Assembly: GCA_963728445.1 (NCBI GenBank)
Contig: CAVSJO010000004.1
Span: forward strand, 1 to 64,000
Source: CAVSJO01 sp963728445
GTDB taxonomy: Bacteria; Gemmatimonadota; Gemmatimonadetes; Longimicrobiales; RSA9
Length of the DNA stretch: 64,000 nt
Direction: 5' to 3'
Shown: one piece after another, positions 53,654 to 62,851 of the stretch
Position numbering within the stretch: position 1 is the first letter of the stretch
How the letters are laid out: every line of letters starts with the position of its first letter
Translations under genes and position numbers: made by a program
The notes under the pieces: generated by a model
The model's input: only the letters and a program-made list of their open reading frames with translations
The model's database searches: none
What the model was told of the DNA's origin: nothing

Positions 53654-54324
53654 GGCCGTCCCCCGGCGGCCACCGCCGCGTCCGCCCGGGCCGTGACATC
53701 CCGGAGCGCCGCCTCCACGCGGTCGTTCAGCGCCGCCATGCCGCCTTCGTCCAGGTCCCGGGGCACGGCGATGGGCGGGCCGTAGACGACACGGACTTTC
53801 GCGAACGGCCGCGGCACGAGGAATCGGTCCCACCCCTCGAACCACCACGCGGGGCGGGCCGCGGACGCGGTCGGCAGCACGGCGGAGCCGCTGAGCTGGG
53901 CGGCCAGGAGCGCGCCGGGCTTCATGCGCTCCCGGGGGCCGCGCGGTCCGTCGGGCGTCAAGGCGAGCGGATGGCCCTGACGGGCGTGGCGGACGAGCTG
54001 CCGGAGCGATGCGCTCGCTCCGCGGGAGCTCGAGCCGCGGACGGTCCGGAAGCCGAGCCGCTCGAGGAGGCGGGTCAGGTACTCGCCGTCGGCCGACCGG
54101 CTCACCAGCGCCACGACGCCCTCGTCGCGGCGGTGCCAGGCGAGGGGGAGGAGCCGCCCGTGCCAGAGGACGTGGATCACGGCGGGCCCCATGCGGCGGG
54201 CGGCGTCGAGGTTCTCCCCGCCGTCGACCTCGAATCGGGCGGTTCGGAGGAGCGCCTCGACGAGGCCCCTCCCGAGCAGCCCCGCAAGCGTGTAGCGGAG
54301 CCCCGGATGGCGGTGTCCGGACAC
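53650..54324 (-). CDS. DUF374 lysophospholipid acyltransferase-like protein
   Basis: This 224-residue protein has an HxxxxD-like catalytic box replaced by the DUF374 form (HVLWHGRLLPLAW) and the conserved LTPDGPRGPRERMKPGALLAAQ, with WWFEGWDRFLVPRPFAKV. The family is related to LpxL-type acyltransferases and often sits near lipid A genes. Here it lies between lpxB (13 nt away) and lpxK (4-nt overlap). It may add a secondary acyl chain to a lipid A precursor. Confidence 0.88.
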   Translation of the reverse strand: MSGHRHPGLRYTLAGLLGRGLVEALLRTARFEVDGGENLDAARRMGPAVIHVLWHGRLLPLAWHRRDEGVVALVSRSADGEYLTRLLERLGFRTVRGSSSRGASASLRQLVRHARQGHPLALTPDGPRGPRERMKPGALLAAQLSGSAVLPTASAARPAWWFEGWDRFLVPRPFAKVRVVYGPPIAVPRDLDEGGMAALNDRVEAALRDVTARADAAVAAGGRP

Positions 54325-54337
54325 GGTGGCCCCGGCC

Positions 54338-55480
54338 TCAGTCCCGCCCGCCGATGAGCTCGGCGGCCAGATCCGCGACGCGATCGGCCACGGCGCGGTC
54401 TCCGCTGGGCGCGAGGGCGGCGCGGACCTCGCCCAGCCCGGCCAGCATCTCCCGGCGTGCCTGCGAGTCCTCGTCGAGCAGCGGCAGCACGGCCTTCGCC
54501 ATGGCCTCGGGCGTGGCGTCCCCCTGCACCAGCTCCGGCGCGACGCGCCGCCCGGCGATGAGGTTCGCCATGCCGATGTGGTCCACGGCCACGACCCGCC
54601 GCGCGATCCAGTACGTCAGCGGGTGCGTCCTGTACATGATGGCCATGGGGGTTCCGGCCAGCGCCGCCTCGACGGTGCTGGTCCCGGACTTCACGATCGC
54701 GGCTGACGCGTGGGTGAGCAGCTCCCGGGAGAGGGGAGTGCGGGGCCACGGCGCGTCTCCGTAATCCCCGTCGGGCACGGCGCCGGCCGCGGCGATCACC
54801 GGCTGGACGTCGGGCCGCTCGGCGCGGATCCGCTCCGTCGCCTCGAGCATGACCCCCAGGTGGCGCTTCACCTCCTGCGCCCGGGAGCCGGGGAACAGAG
54901 CCAGGATGGGCCGGTCGGCCTCGAGCCCGAGCTCGCGGCAGAACGCGTCCCGGCTCTGCTCCACGGGCGGGCGATCGGCCAGGGGGTGGCCCACGAACGA
55001 GACCCGCGCGCCCTCCTGCGCGAAGACCTCCTCCTCGAAGGGGAAGACCACGGCGAGGCGGCTGGCGAGGCGGGCGAGCTTCCGGGCGCGGCTGCGGTGC
55101 CACGCCCAGACCTGGGGCGCGATGTAGTAGAGGACGGGCACGCCGGCGTCCCGGGCCCGCTCCGCGAGACGCAGGTTGAAGCCCGGGTAGTCGATGGGGA
55201 GGACGAGGTCCGCCTGGCGACGTCGCATTTCACCCTCGACGCGCTTCATCAGGCCCACGAAGAAGGGGAGGTGCCGGACGACCTCGACGAACCCCATGAC
55301 GGAGAGACGTTCCGGGTCCGCGAGCAGCTCGACGCCCCGGGCCGCCATGCGCGGGCCGCCGAGCCCGAACAGCTCCGCGTCGGGGAAGCGGCGCAGCAGT
55401 GCCTCCGCCACCGCGGCTCCGTGCAGATCGCCGGACGGCTCGCCCGCGGAGAGGAGGATGCTCGGCCGCCGGACGGTCAT
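54338..55480 (-). CDS. lpxB: Lipid A disaccharide synthase
   Basis: This 380-residue GT19 enzyme has SAGEPSGDLHGAAVAEAL, DYPGFNLRLAERARDAGVPVLYYIAPQVWAW (two parts of the acceptor site), FVGHPLADR, LFPGSRAQEV and the nucleotide site SGTSTVEAAL. It joins UDP-diacylglucosamine to lipid X. ATG 55480 overlaps the stop of a tiny membrane protein gene (ATGA). Confidence 0.96.
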   Translation of the reverse strand: MTVRRPSILLSAGEPSGDLHGAAVAEALLRRFPDAELFGLGGPRMAARGVELLADPERLSVMGFVEVVRHLPFFVGLMKRVEGEMRRRQADLVLPIDYPGFNLRLAERARDAGVPVLYYIAPQVWAWHRSRARKLARLASRLAVVFPFEEEVFAQEGARVSFVGHPLADRPPVEQSRDAFCRELGLEADRPILALFPGSRAQEVKRHLGVMLEATERIRAERPDVQPVIAAAGAVPDGDYGDAPWPRTPLSRELLTHASAAIVKSGTSTVEAALAGTPMAIMYRTHPLTYWIARRVVAVDHIGMANLIAGRRVAPELVQGDATPEAMAKAVLPLLDEDSQARREMLAGLGEVRAALAPSGDRAVADRVADLAAELIGGRD

Positions 55481-55575
55481 CCCGTGTGGCTGAGCTTCCA
55501 GAGCAGGAAGGCCACGAGCACCAGGGCGGCGAGGAGCTTCCAGATGGACGGCGGCCGCTGCGGACCGCCGCGCAT
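55477..55575 (-). CDS. 32-residue membrane protein in the lipid A operon
   Basis: ATG 55575 follows AAGGA at a 5-nt spacing and starts 8 nt after the Gfo/Idh stop. The stop overlaps the lpxB start (ATGA). The peptide is MRGGPQRPPSIWKLLAALVL and then a short hydrophobic helix ending WKLSHTG. One membrane helix fills most of it. The strong ribosome-binding site and exact fit between two genes argue that it is translated. A longer form from ATG 55614 would overlap the Gfo/Idh gene. Confidence 0.55.
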   Translation of the reverse strand: MRGGPQRPPSIWKLLAALVLVAFLLWKLSHTG

Positions 55576-55582
55576 GAAGTCC

Positions 55583-56629
55583 TTACGGTCGCGACGCAGC
55601 TGTAAGAGCGACATCCTGCTCGATCCGTTCGACGATTTCCAGTGCGACGGCCAGGGCCTCGCGTCCCTCGCGGCCGGTGACCGCGACGTCGTTCTCGCCG
55701 CGCACGGCGCCGACGAAGCTCCTGAGCTCCTCGCGCAGCGGCTCGGCGCCGTCCCCCACCAGCGGAATGTGCTCGACCACGTCCTCGATCCGGGTGCCCG
55801 CGAGGGGCTCGCCGGGGGAGAGCCGGAAGCCTTCCCGGAGGCGCAGGAACTCACCCCGGCCGGAGGCCAGGTCGAGGCTGATGTAGCCGGAGCGCTGGAA
55901 GAAGCGGATCTTCCGCAGCTTCTCCAGCGAGACGCGGCTGGCCGTCAGGTTGGCGACGCCGCCGCCCTCGAACTCCAGGCGTGCGTTGGCGATGTCCGGG
56001 CTCGGCGTCAGCACGGGCACGCCGGAAGCGGCCACACGGACGACGGGCCGGCGCACGAGGCTGAGGACCAGATCCAGATCGTGGATCATGAGGTCCAGCA
56101 CCACGGCCACGTCCGTGCCCCGGACGCCGAAGGGCGCCAGGCGGTGGCTCTCGACGAAGAGGGGCTGGTCCAGGTACGGCTCGCACGCCCGGATGCCGGC
56201 GTTGAAGCGCTCGACGTGGCCGATCTGCACGAAGGTGCCGCCGCTCTCGGCGGCGGCCAGGATGCGGTCCGCGGCGTCGAGGTCCGGGGCGATGGGCTTC
56301 TCGACGAGCACCGGCAGTCCCCGCTCGAGGGCGGCCCGGGCGACGGCCTCGTGGGCGGTGGTCGGCACGGCGACGACGAGGGCGTCGGCGGCGTCCAGCA
56401 GCGGCTCCAGCTCCTCGAAGGTCGGGACCTCGAGCTGCGAGCCGACCTCGGCCAGACGCTCGGGTCGCGTGTCGTGAACGCCCACCATGCGGGCGCCCGG
56501 CAGGTCCCGCAGGATGCGGGCGTGATGGAAGCCGAGGCTGCCGACGCCGACGACGCCCACGCGAGGCGCGTCGCCACGCCCCGTGCCCGCCTCCACGCCG
56601 GAGCCCGCGTGCTCAGATGGAGACGCCAC
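55583..56629 (-). CDS. Gfo/Idh/MocA-family oxidoreductase
   Basis: This 348-residue protein starts at GTG 56629, overlapping lpxA by 17 nt. Rossmann motif GVVGVGSLGFHHARIL, the family EKPIA (VLVEKPIAPDL) with the catalytic Lys, and GHVERFNAGIRA. The position in the lipid A cluster between lpxA and lpxB is conserved in several phyla. By analogy with GnnA, it may act on the UDP-GlcNAc sugar to allow amide-linked acyl chains; no GnnB aminotransferase is present here. The substrate is therefore open. Confidence 0.9.
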   Translation of the reverse strand: MASPSEHAGSGVEAGTGRGDAPRVGVVGVGSLGFHHARILRDLPGARMVGVHDTRPERLAEVGSQLEVPTFEELEPLLDAADALVVAVPTTAHEAVARAALERGLPVLVEKPIAPDLDAADRILAAAESGGTFVQIGHVERFNAGIRACEPYLDQPLFVESHRLAPFGVRGTDVAVVLDLMIHDLDLVLSLVRRPVVRVAASGVPVLTPSPDIANARLEFEGGGVANLTASRVSLEKLRKIRFFQRSGYISLDLASGRGEFLRLREGFRLSPGEPLAGTRIEDVVEHIPLVGDGAEPLREELRSFVGAVRGENDVAVTGREGREALAVALEIVERIEQDVALTAASRP

Positions 56630-57425
56630 GCTCGCTCCCCTCGATGAACTCCCGGAGCCGGCGCACCTCGGGGGTGTCGGCGAGCTCCGTGCGGGAGCGC
56701 TCCAGCGCCTGAGAGATGTTCAGCCCCGAGCGGAAGAACAGCCGGTAGGCGCGCTTCAGCTCGGAGCGCGCCTCGTCGGAGAAGCCGCGGCGCTGCAGAC
56801 CGACGGCGTTGAGGCCGTGCAGCTCCAGAGGGCTGCCCGCCGCGCGGACGTAGGGCGGCACGTCCTTGGCCACGCGGGAGGCGCCGCCCACGAACGCGTG
56901 CGTGCCGATGCGCACGAACTGGTGGATGGCCGTGAGGCCGCCGACGATGGCCCAGTCCTCGATGCACACGTGCCCGCCCATGTTCACGGCGTTCGAAAGG
57001 ACGACCCGGTCCCCGATCTCGCAGTCGTGGGCCACGTGGGAATAGGCCATGAGCAGGCAGTCGGCCCCGACGTCCGTGCGGCCCCGGGCGCGCGTGCCGC
57101 GGTTCAGCGTGGCGTACTCGCGGATGACGGTACGGGCGCCGATGTAGAGCCGAGCGTCCTCCCCCTCGAACTTCAGGTCCTGCGGGTCCGTCCCGAGCAC
57201 GGCTCCCTTGTGGATGGAGCAGTCCTCGGCGATGGTCGTGTCCCGCTCCAGCAGGACGTGCGGCCCGATCTGGACCCGATCCCCGATGACGACCCGGGGC
57301 CCGATGATGGAGTAGGGTCCGACGGTCACGCCGTCGCCCAGCTCCGCCGTCGGGTCCACCAGTGCGGTGGGGTGGATCGATCCGGGAGCCACGTCGGCGT
57401 CTCGCAGGACTGGACTCTCGCTCAT
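56613..57425 (-). CDS. lpxA: UDP-N-acetylglucosamine O-acyltransferase
   Basis: This 270-residue left-handed beta-helix of hexapeptide repeats has LpxA features: the catalytic His region in LMAYSHVAHDCEIGD, NMGGHVCIEDWAIVGGLTAIHQFVRIG, and a C-terminal helical domain (QRRGFSDEARSELKRAYRLFF). It carries out the first lipid A step, transferring a 3-hydroxyacyl chain from ACP. ATG 57425 overlaps the lpxC-fabZ stop (ATGA). Confidence 0.96.
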   Translation of the reverse strand: MSESPVLRDADVAPGSIHPTALVDPTAELGDGVTVGPYSIIGPRVVIGDRVQIGPHVLLERDTTIAEDCSIHKGAVLGTDPQDLKFEGEDARLYIGARTVIREYATLNRGTRARGRTDVGADCLLMAYSHVAHDCEIGDRVVLSNAVNMGGHVCIEDWAIVGGLTAIHQFVRIGTHAFVGGASRVAKDVPPYVRAAGSPLELHGLNAVGLQRRGFSDEARSELKRAYRLFFRSGLNISQALERSRTELADTPEVRRLREFIEGSERGVSI

Positions 57426-58708
57426 CCGTCCTCCACGATGCGGGCCATCATCTCGGCCTCAGCCACGATCTGCCCGTCCACGCGGCCCACGCCCTTCATG
57501 CGGGCGACGTGACGGCGGAGCTGCAGGACCTCGACCTCGAACACGATCTGGTCGCCCGGTCGCACGGGGCGGCGCCACTTCACGTTGTCCAGGGTCATGA
57601 AGTAGATGACCTGGTTCTCCGGCCGATCCACCGCCTCCATGAGCAGCAGCCCGCCGACCTGGGCCATCGATTCGATCACGAGCACGCCCGGCATGACCGG
57701 GTTGCCCGGGTAGTGCCCCTGGAAGAAGGGCTCGTTGATGGTGACGTTCTTGAGCCCGACGATCCGCTTCCCCGCCTCGAACTCGGTGATCCGGTCCACC
57801 AGGAGCATCGGGTATCGGTGCGGCAGGTACTGCATGATCTTCTGAACGTCGACGATACCGGCGCCGTCCTTCTTCCGGGCGGCGGCGCTCATGGCGCGGG
57901 CCAGGGCCACGTTGCCCGCGTGGCTGGGCCGGTCGGCGACCACGTGGGCCCGGACGCGCCGGCCGAGCAGCGCCAGGTCCCCGACGACGTCCCCGATCTT
58001 GTGGCGCACGAACTCGTCGCCGAAGCGCAGCTCGCCCGCGGCGAGGCCCGTGTCGTCCAGGACGAGGGCGTTCTCGAGGGTCGCGCCGTGGGCGAGCCCG
58101 CGGGCGCGCAGCTGCTCGGCCTCCTTCAGGAAGCCGAACGTGCGCGCCGGGCCGACCTCGTCGCCGAAGCAGTCGCCGACGTCGAAGGACGCGTACTGCC
58201 GGCGGATGAGCGGGTGGTCGAACTCGATCGTGGCGGAGACCCGCAGCGTGTCGGCCGGAACGGCGGTGTAGGTCGAGCCCGCCGGCCCCGTGGCCGTCAA
58301 CGGCCCGTCGAGAGTCAGGACCCGGGCGGGCGCATCCTGTGCAACCACGCCGGCGTTGCGAAGAAGGTCGAGGAACGGCCGGAAGCTGCCGTCCACGATG
58401 GGCACCTCGGGTCCGTCGATGTCGACGCTCAGGTTGTCGACGCCGAGGGCGGACGCGGCTGCCATGAGGTGCTCGACCGTGTGCACCCGGACCTCCCCCT
58501 CGCCCAGGCTCGTGCCCCGCTCCGTGGACGTGACGTCCTCCAGGTCCGCGCGGATCTCGGGGGAGCCTTCCAGGTCGGTGCGCCGGAAGCGGATGCCCGC
58601 GTCCGCGCCCGCAGGCACGAATCGAAGCTTCGCCGTGCGCCCCGTATGGAGCCCGACGCCCTCCAGGGACGCTTCCGCGCCGATGGTCTGCTGCCGCGGT
58701 TCGCTCAT
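57422..58708 (-). CDS. lpxC/fabZ: Bifunctional LpxC deacetylase - FabZ dehydratase fusion
   Basis: ATG 58708 overlaps the lpxD stop (ATGA); 428 residues. Residues 1-275 are LpxC: EGVGLHTGRTAKLRF, zinc His in HTVEHLMAA and in FVRHKIGDVVGDL (His and Asp). Residues about 285-428 are FabZ: LPHRYPMLLVDRITEFE (catalytic His) and GHYPGNPVMPGVLVIESMAQ (catalytic Glu). LpxC commits to lipid A; FabZ dehydrates the same 3-hydroxyacyl-ACP pool for fatty acid synthesis. The fusion is known from Bacteroidota and Gemmatimonadota and helps place the organism. Confidence 0.96.
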   Translation of the reverse strand: MSEPRQQTIGAEASLEGVGLHTGRTAKLRFVPAGADAGIRFRRTDLEGSPEIRADLEDVTSTERGTSLGEGEVRVHTVEHLMAAASALGVDNLSVDIDGPEVPIVDGSFRPFLDLLRNAGVVAQDAPARVLTLDGPLTATGPAGSTYTAVPADTLRVSATIEFDHPLIRRQYASFDVGDCFGDEVGPARTFGFLKEAEQLRARGLAHGATLENALVLDDTGLAAGELRFGDEFVRHKIGDVVGDLALLGRRVRAHVVADRPSHAGNVALARAMSAAARKKDGAGIVDVQKIMQYLPHRYPMLLVDRITEFEAGKRIVGLKNVTINEPFFQGHYPGNPVMPGVLVIESMAQVGGLLLMEAVDRPENQVIYFMTLDNVKWRRPVRPGDQIVFEVEVLQLRRHVARMKGVGRVDGQIVAEAEMMARIVEDG

Positions 58709-59791
58709 TCCTCTTCCGGTTGATCGCGGCGAAGCGCCCGCTCGAGCCGGCGAATCCGCTGCATGAGCTTCGGTAGTCGGAACAGGGCCGCCTGGGCCCG
58801 CATCGCCTCGGCGTGGGGGCGAGCCGGATAGCCGCTCACGGTCGCGCCTGCGTCGACGTCCCCGATGACGCCGGCCTGCCCGCCGACCGTCGCGCCGTCC
58901 CCGATGCTGAGGTGTCCGCCGATCCCCGCCTGGCCCGCCAGCGTGACCCCCCGTCCGATGATGGCGCTTCCGGACACGCCGACCTGGGCGACGAGGATCG
59001 AGCGCGCGCCGATGCGCGCGTTGTGCCCGACGTGCACCAGGTTGTCGATCTTCACGCCGTCCTCGATGACCGTGCTCCCGACGGAGCCGCGGTCGACCGT
59101 CGAGTTGGCGCCGATCTCCACGTCCGCGCCGACCACGCAGTCGCCCACCTGCGGGACCTTGCGGTGCCGCTCCGGCTCCGGCACGTAGCCGAACCCGTCG
59201 ACCCCGAGGCGCACCCCACTGTGGAGGATGGAGCGCGGTCCGACGCGGGTGAGGCGGTACAGACGTGACGTGGGGGTGCAGCTGCACGTCGTCCCCGAGC
59301 TCACAGCCCGAGCCGACGACGCTGTGCGCGCCGATGCGCACCCGGCTGCCGAGCCGGCAGTCATCCTCCAGCACGGCGTACGGACCGATGGTCACGTCCT
59401 CGCCCAGCGAGACGCCCGGGCCGATCACCGCGGTGGGGTGGATCCCCGGCCGCGGCTCGGGCTCCGGATACAGCCGCTCGAGCGCCACGGCCATGGCCAA
59501 GTGCGCATCCTCCACGACCACATGGGGCCGCTCCGAAGGCATCTCACCGGCCAGGTCCTTCCCCACGAGGACCAGCCCCGCCCCAGCCGGCGCAACATAC
59601 CGGAGGTATCGGGGGCTTGCAAGAAACGCGAGCTGCCCGGGGCCCGCACGCTCGATCGGCGCCACACCCGTGATCTCCGGATCCCCGCCTCGCAGCGTGC
59701 CGCCGACGAGACGGGCGATCTCGGATGCCTTCACGGGCGTGGCGCCGACCGGGGTTCCGGCGCGAGTCTCCCCGGAGGGAGGGGCGCTCAC
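58705..59791 (-). CDS. lpxD: UDP-3-O-acylglucosamine N-acyltransferase (frameshifted)
   Basis: GTG 59791 overlaps the skp stop (GTGA). The N-terminal uridine-binding domain (ASEIARLVGGTLRGG, GQLAFLASPRYLRYV) and first hexapeptide coils (HPTAVIGPGVSLGEDVTIGP) read in one frame. Near 59263 one extra base shifts reading to another frame. That frame continues with LDGFGY-type VRLGVDGFGYVPEP, the catalytic His in IDNLVHVGHNARIG and the end at 58705. About 361 residues when joined. It makes the amide-linked acyl chain of lipid A. An essential step, so the shift is probably a sequence error. Confidence 0.9.
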
Positions 59792-60318
59792 TTCGAGGAG
59801 GTCGCCAGCTTGTTCAGACGCGCCAGGACCTCGTCCGTGATGTCGAGCGTCGAGTCGGCCGCGATCAGGCCGCCGGCGGACACGTCGAAGATCATGGAGT
59901 AGCCCCGCTCCTTGCGGAGGGCCGTGATGACGGTCTCGATCTTGTCCATGATGGGCTGGACCAGCTCCTTCTGCTTCTGGCCGGCCGACTGCTCGAGCTC
60001 CTGGGCGCGCTGCTGGTACTGCTGCTGCTTGTCCCGGATGGCCGACTCCGTCTGCTGCTTCGCCTGGGCCGTCATCGTGCCCTGCTTCTTCTGGTAGTCG
60101 TCCACCATCGTCTGGATGTCCTGGCCCAGCTTCTGGAGCTCGGTCCGATACTCCGTCATCTGGCTCTCGAACTTCTTCTGGGCCTCCTGCGCCCCCGGAG
60201 CCTTGGAGATGATCTCCTGGGAGTTGATGTAGACGATCGAGGGCGTCCCCTGCTGGGCCGAAAGCGGCATGGCCAGGGCCACGAGGGCGGCGGCGGAGAG
60301 TGCGATTTTCCTGAACAT
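59788..60318 (-). CDS. skp: OmpH/Skp-family periplasmic chaperone
   Basis: ATG 60318 gives 176 residues with Sec signal MFRKIALSAAALVALAMPLSAQ. The mature chain begins IVYINSQEIISKAPGAQEA, then a long Gln/Lys-rich coiled coil (KKFESQMTEYRTEL to SAGQKQKELV) and a C-terminal beta segment (GYSMIFDVSAGGLIAADSTLDIT), the typical Skp layout. It holds unfolded outer-membrane proteins for BamA, encoded 22 nt upstream. Confidence 0.93.
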   Translation of the reverse strand: MFRKIALSAAALVALAMPLSAQQGTPSIVYINSQEIISKAPGAQEAQKKFESQMTEYRTELQKLGQDIQTMVDDYQKKQGTMTAQAKQQTESAIRDKQQQYQQRAQELEQSAGQKQKELVQPIMDKIETVITALRKERGYSMIFDVSAGGLIAADSTLDITDEVLARLNKLATSSK

Positions 60319-60340
60319 TTCGTGACTTCGTCCCGTTGAA

Positions 60341-62851
60341 TTAGAAGACCTGGCCAAGCTTGAAATGGAGCTGCCAGCCCGGATTCGGCTTGTCGAAACC
60401 ATAGGCGTAGTCGAGGCCGAGGGGGCCGAACGGCGTCACGAGCATGAGCCCCACACCCGCGCCGCGGAACAGCCGGGTCGGATCGATCGCGCCCGGGTCG
60501 TTCCAGATGTTGCCGGCGTCGTAGAACGTCGAGACCGAGAGGTTGTCGTTCAACCGCACGGCGTACTCCGCGCTGATGCGGAGGTAGGCGTCCCCGAGCC
60601 GATCCTCGAGCGGGATGCCCGAGTTCTGTCTGGGGAAGTACCCCAGCGGTGTGATCGTCGTTTCCTCGTAGCCGCGGAGCTGCTGTCCGAACTGCACGCC
60701 GCCCATCCAGAAGCGGTCGAAGGGGAAGCGGTCCGCGTTGCCGACCAGGGCGCCGACCTCGGCGGTGAGGCCGAGGGTGAAGCGGATCGGGTGCCCGCCG
60801 GGGTTGCCCCCGCCGACGTTGCCGATGGGCACGTACCAGCTTCCGCTCGCGATGTACTTCTGGAAGCTCCCGTCACCGCCGAGGGGGCCGCCGGTCATGC
60901 TGGCCTGGAGCTGCGTGCGCGTCCCGGACGTCGGGAAGAGCGTGTGGTTGAGCGTGTTGCGCGTGAGCCCGAGCGTGACGGAGCTCTCCACGCCGGCCGG
61001 GAGCTGGAAGAGGGACGTCGTCTGCGTCGGGTCGAACTGGCTGTAGCTCGTCCGGACCAGCGAATAGCCGATCGTCGCCCGCGTGAACCGGTCGGTCGGC
61101 ATCGGAAAGCCGAACTGAAGGGAGCCGCCGGTGCGGCGGTACTCGCCCTCGGAGAACTGGAACGCCTGCCCGAAGTTGTTGCGTGCGCTGAAGAGGGAGA
61201 GCGAGCCGCTGTAGCGGGAGTCGAAGATGGCCGGGTCCGTGTAGGTGGCCTCGAAGTTGTTCGTGTAGCGGCCGAACTCCCAGCGCAGATGGCCCGACTT
61301 GGCGAGCCCGAACAGGTTCGGCTGATCGTAGCCGATGAAGCCGGCGACGCCGCCGTAGCCGCCGAGGGACGTACCGAAGTTGACGGAGCCGGTCTGCTTC
61401 TCCTTCACCTGGAACGTGATGTTGACGTCCCCGCTGTCCGTGGGCTCGATCTTCGGCGCGGGCAGCGGCGACTCGAAGAAGCCGAGGCCCTGGATGGCCT
61501 GATAGCTCTGGAGCAGCGCGTCCTCGCTGTAGACGTCCCCCGGCAGGATGTAGATCCGGTCCCGTATCACGTCCTCGTGGGTGTACGTGTTGCCCGTGAC
61601 GGCGACCCGGTTGACGTAGGCGGGCTGGCCCTCGTCGATCTGCCACGCGACCCGGACCGCGGGCTGGCCGGCGTCCGTCGTGTCCTTCTCGATGATGGGC
61701 TCGACCTGCGCGTACAGGTAGCCGTAGTTGCTGTAGAGTCGCCGCACCTGGTCGGTGGCGTCCTGGAACTCGGTCCTGTCGAAGGGCGTCTCGTTCTTCT
61801 GTCCGTGCGGCCGGGCGATGCCGAGGTTGGAGAGGAGGCCGCCCGAGGGGGTGCGGAAGTAGCGCTCGAGGTCGGCCCTCGAGAAACGGTGGTTGCCCTG
61901 GACGTCGAAGTCGTCCAGCACGTACTGCGGGCCTTCCTCGACCCGCACCACCAGGCGCGCCTTGCCCGTCTCCGGGTCCACCACGATGGTGTCCCCCGCC
62001 ACCGCGAAGTCGATGTAGCCCTTGGAGCCGTACAGGTCCGGCAGGCGCTTGCGGAGGTCCTCCCGGAGCTGGTCCTCCTCGTACTTCCCCGTCCGGAACC
62101 AGAGGAAACCCTCGGGCCGCGTGGTCATCGCGCCCCGCAGCTCGTCGTCACTGAAGACGTGATTGCCCTCGAAGTCGACCTGGGCGATGGCGACGCGACT
62201 GCCCTCCTCGACGTTCACCACCAGCCGGTACTCGTGCTCCCGACCGGCGATGGGCTTCAGGTCCCAGTCGAACTTGCGCAGCCAGATGCCCTTCGCCTCG
62301 AGGGCCTGGCGCGTGAACGCCTTCGCCTGCGTCAGCTTGTTCGGCTGGAGGGGTTTGCCGGCCTCGAGGCCGACGGTGTCCCGCACCGTGCTGGCGCTGA
62401 CGTGCTCGAGGCCGTTGAACTCGATGGCCGAGACGAACGGGCGCTCCTGCACCGCCAGGGTGATGCGGACGGTGTCGCTGCCCTCGGAGAGGGGCTCCGC
62501 GCGCACGTGCACGTCGGAGAACTGCCCCGTCGCCCAGAGCTTGTGGATGGCGTCCTGGACGTCCAGGTAGGTGATCGTCTGGCCGCCGCGGAGGCCGGCG
62601 GTGGACTGCACGATCTCCGGTCGGAGCCTCTCGGCGCCCTGGACCAGGACCGTGTCGATCACGGCCCCGCCGGGACCGCCGATCGCCGGCGTCTCCTGCG
62701 CCGCCGCCCGTCCCGCGCCGGGTCCGGCGGCGAGACCCACGGCGAGCGCCAGGGCGGCGATCTGCCGCCCAATCGTGCCGCGCCCCCGGAAGGCGGCCCA
62801 GGCCGCGCGTCCGGGGGACGCGGATTCGTGGAACGGATGCGACACGCTCAC
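60341..62851 (-). CDS. bamA: Outer membrane protein assembly factor BamA
   Basis: GTG 62851 overlaps the clpC stop (GTGA); 836 residues with signal peptide ending AGRAAAQ. POTRA domains cover about 60-435 (for example IDTVLVQGAERLRPEIVQ, FEGNHVFSDDELRG, VTGNTYTHEDVIRD). The 16-strand barrel follows, with FRGAGVGLMLVTPFGPLGLDYAYGF and terminal QLHFKLGQVF. The usual lid-loop (V/I)RGF motif appears as LRGYE. It inserts barrel proteins into the outer membrane. Confidence 0.96.
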   Translation of the reverse strand: MSVSHPFHESASPGRAAWAAFRGRGTIGRQIAALALAVGLAAGPGAGRAAAQETPAIGGPGGAVIDTVLVQGAERLRPEIVQSTAGLRGGQTITYLDVQDAIHKLWATGQFSDVHVRAEPLSEGSDTVRITLAVQERPFVSAIEFNGLEHVSASTVRDTVGLEAGKPLQPNKLTQAKAFTRQALEAKGIWLRKFDWDLKPIAGREHEYRLVVNVEEGSRVAIAQVDFEGNHVFSDDELRGAMTTRPEGFLWFRTGKYEEDQLREDLRKRLPDLYGSKGYIDFAVAGDTIVVDPETGKARLVVRVEEGPQYVLDDFDVQGNHRFSRADLERYFRTPSGGLLSNLGIARPHGQKNETPFDRTEFQDATDQVRRLYSNYGYLYAQVEPIIEKDTTDAGQPAVRVAWQIDEGQPAYVNRVAVTGNTYTHEDVIRDRIYILPGDVYSEDALLQSYQAIQGLGFFESPLPAPKIEPTDSGDVNITFQVKEKQTGSVNFGTSLGGYGGVAGFIGYDQPNLFGLAKSGHLRWEFGRYTNNFEATYTDPAIFDSRYSGSLSLFSARNNFGQAFQFSEGEYRRTGGSLQFGFPMPTDRFTRATIGYSLVRTSYSQFDPTQTTSLFQLPAGVESSVTLGLTRNTLNHTLFPTSGTRTQLQASMTGGPLGGDGSFQKYIASGSWYVPIGNVGGGNPGGHPIRFTLGLTAEVGALVGNADRFPFDRFWMGGVQFGQQLRGYEETTITPLGYFPRQNSGIPLEDRLGDAYLRISAEYAVRLNDNLSVSTFYDAGNIWNDPGAIDPTRLFRGAGVGLMLVTPFGPLGLDYAYGFDKPNPGWQLHFKLGQVF

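Noticed and set aside
57422..59791. A single 789-residue LpxD-LpxC-FabZ fusion
   Set aside because: The reading between about 59260 and 58710 in this frame is Arg/Gly-rich nonsense, while the real LpxD hexapeptide repeats lie in another frame and end at 58705. Only LpxC-FabZ is fused.
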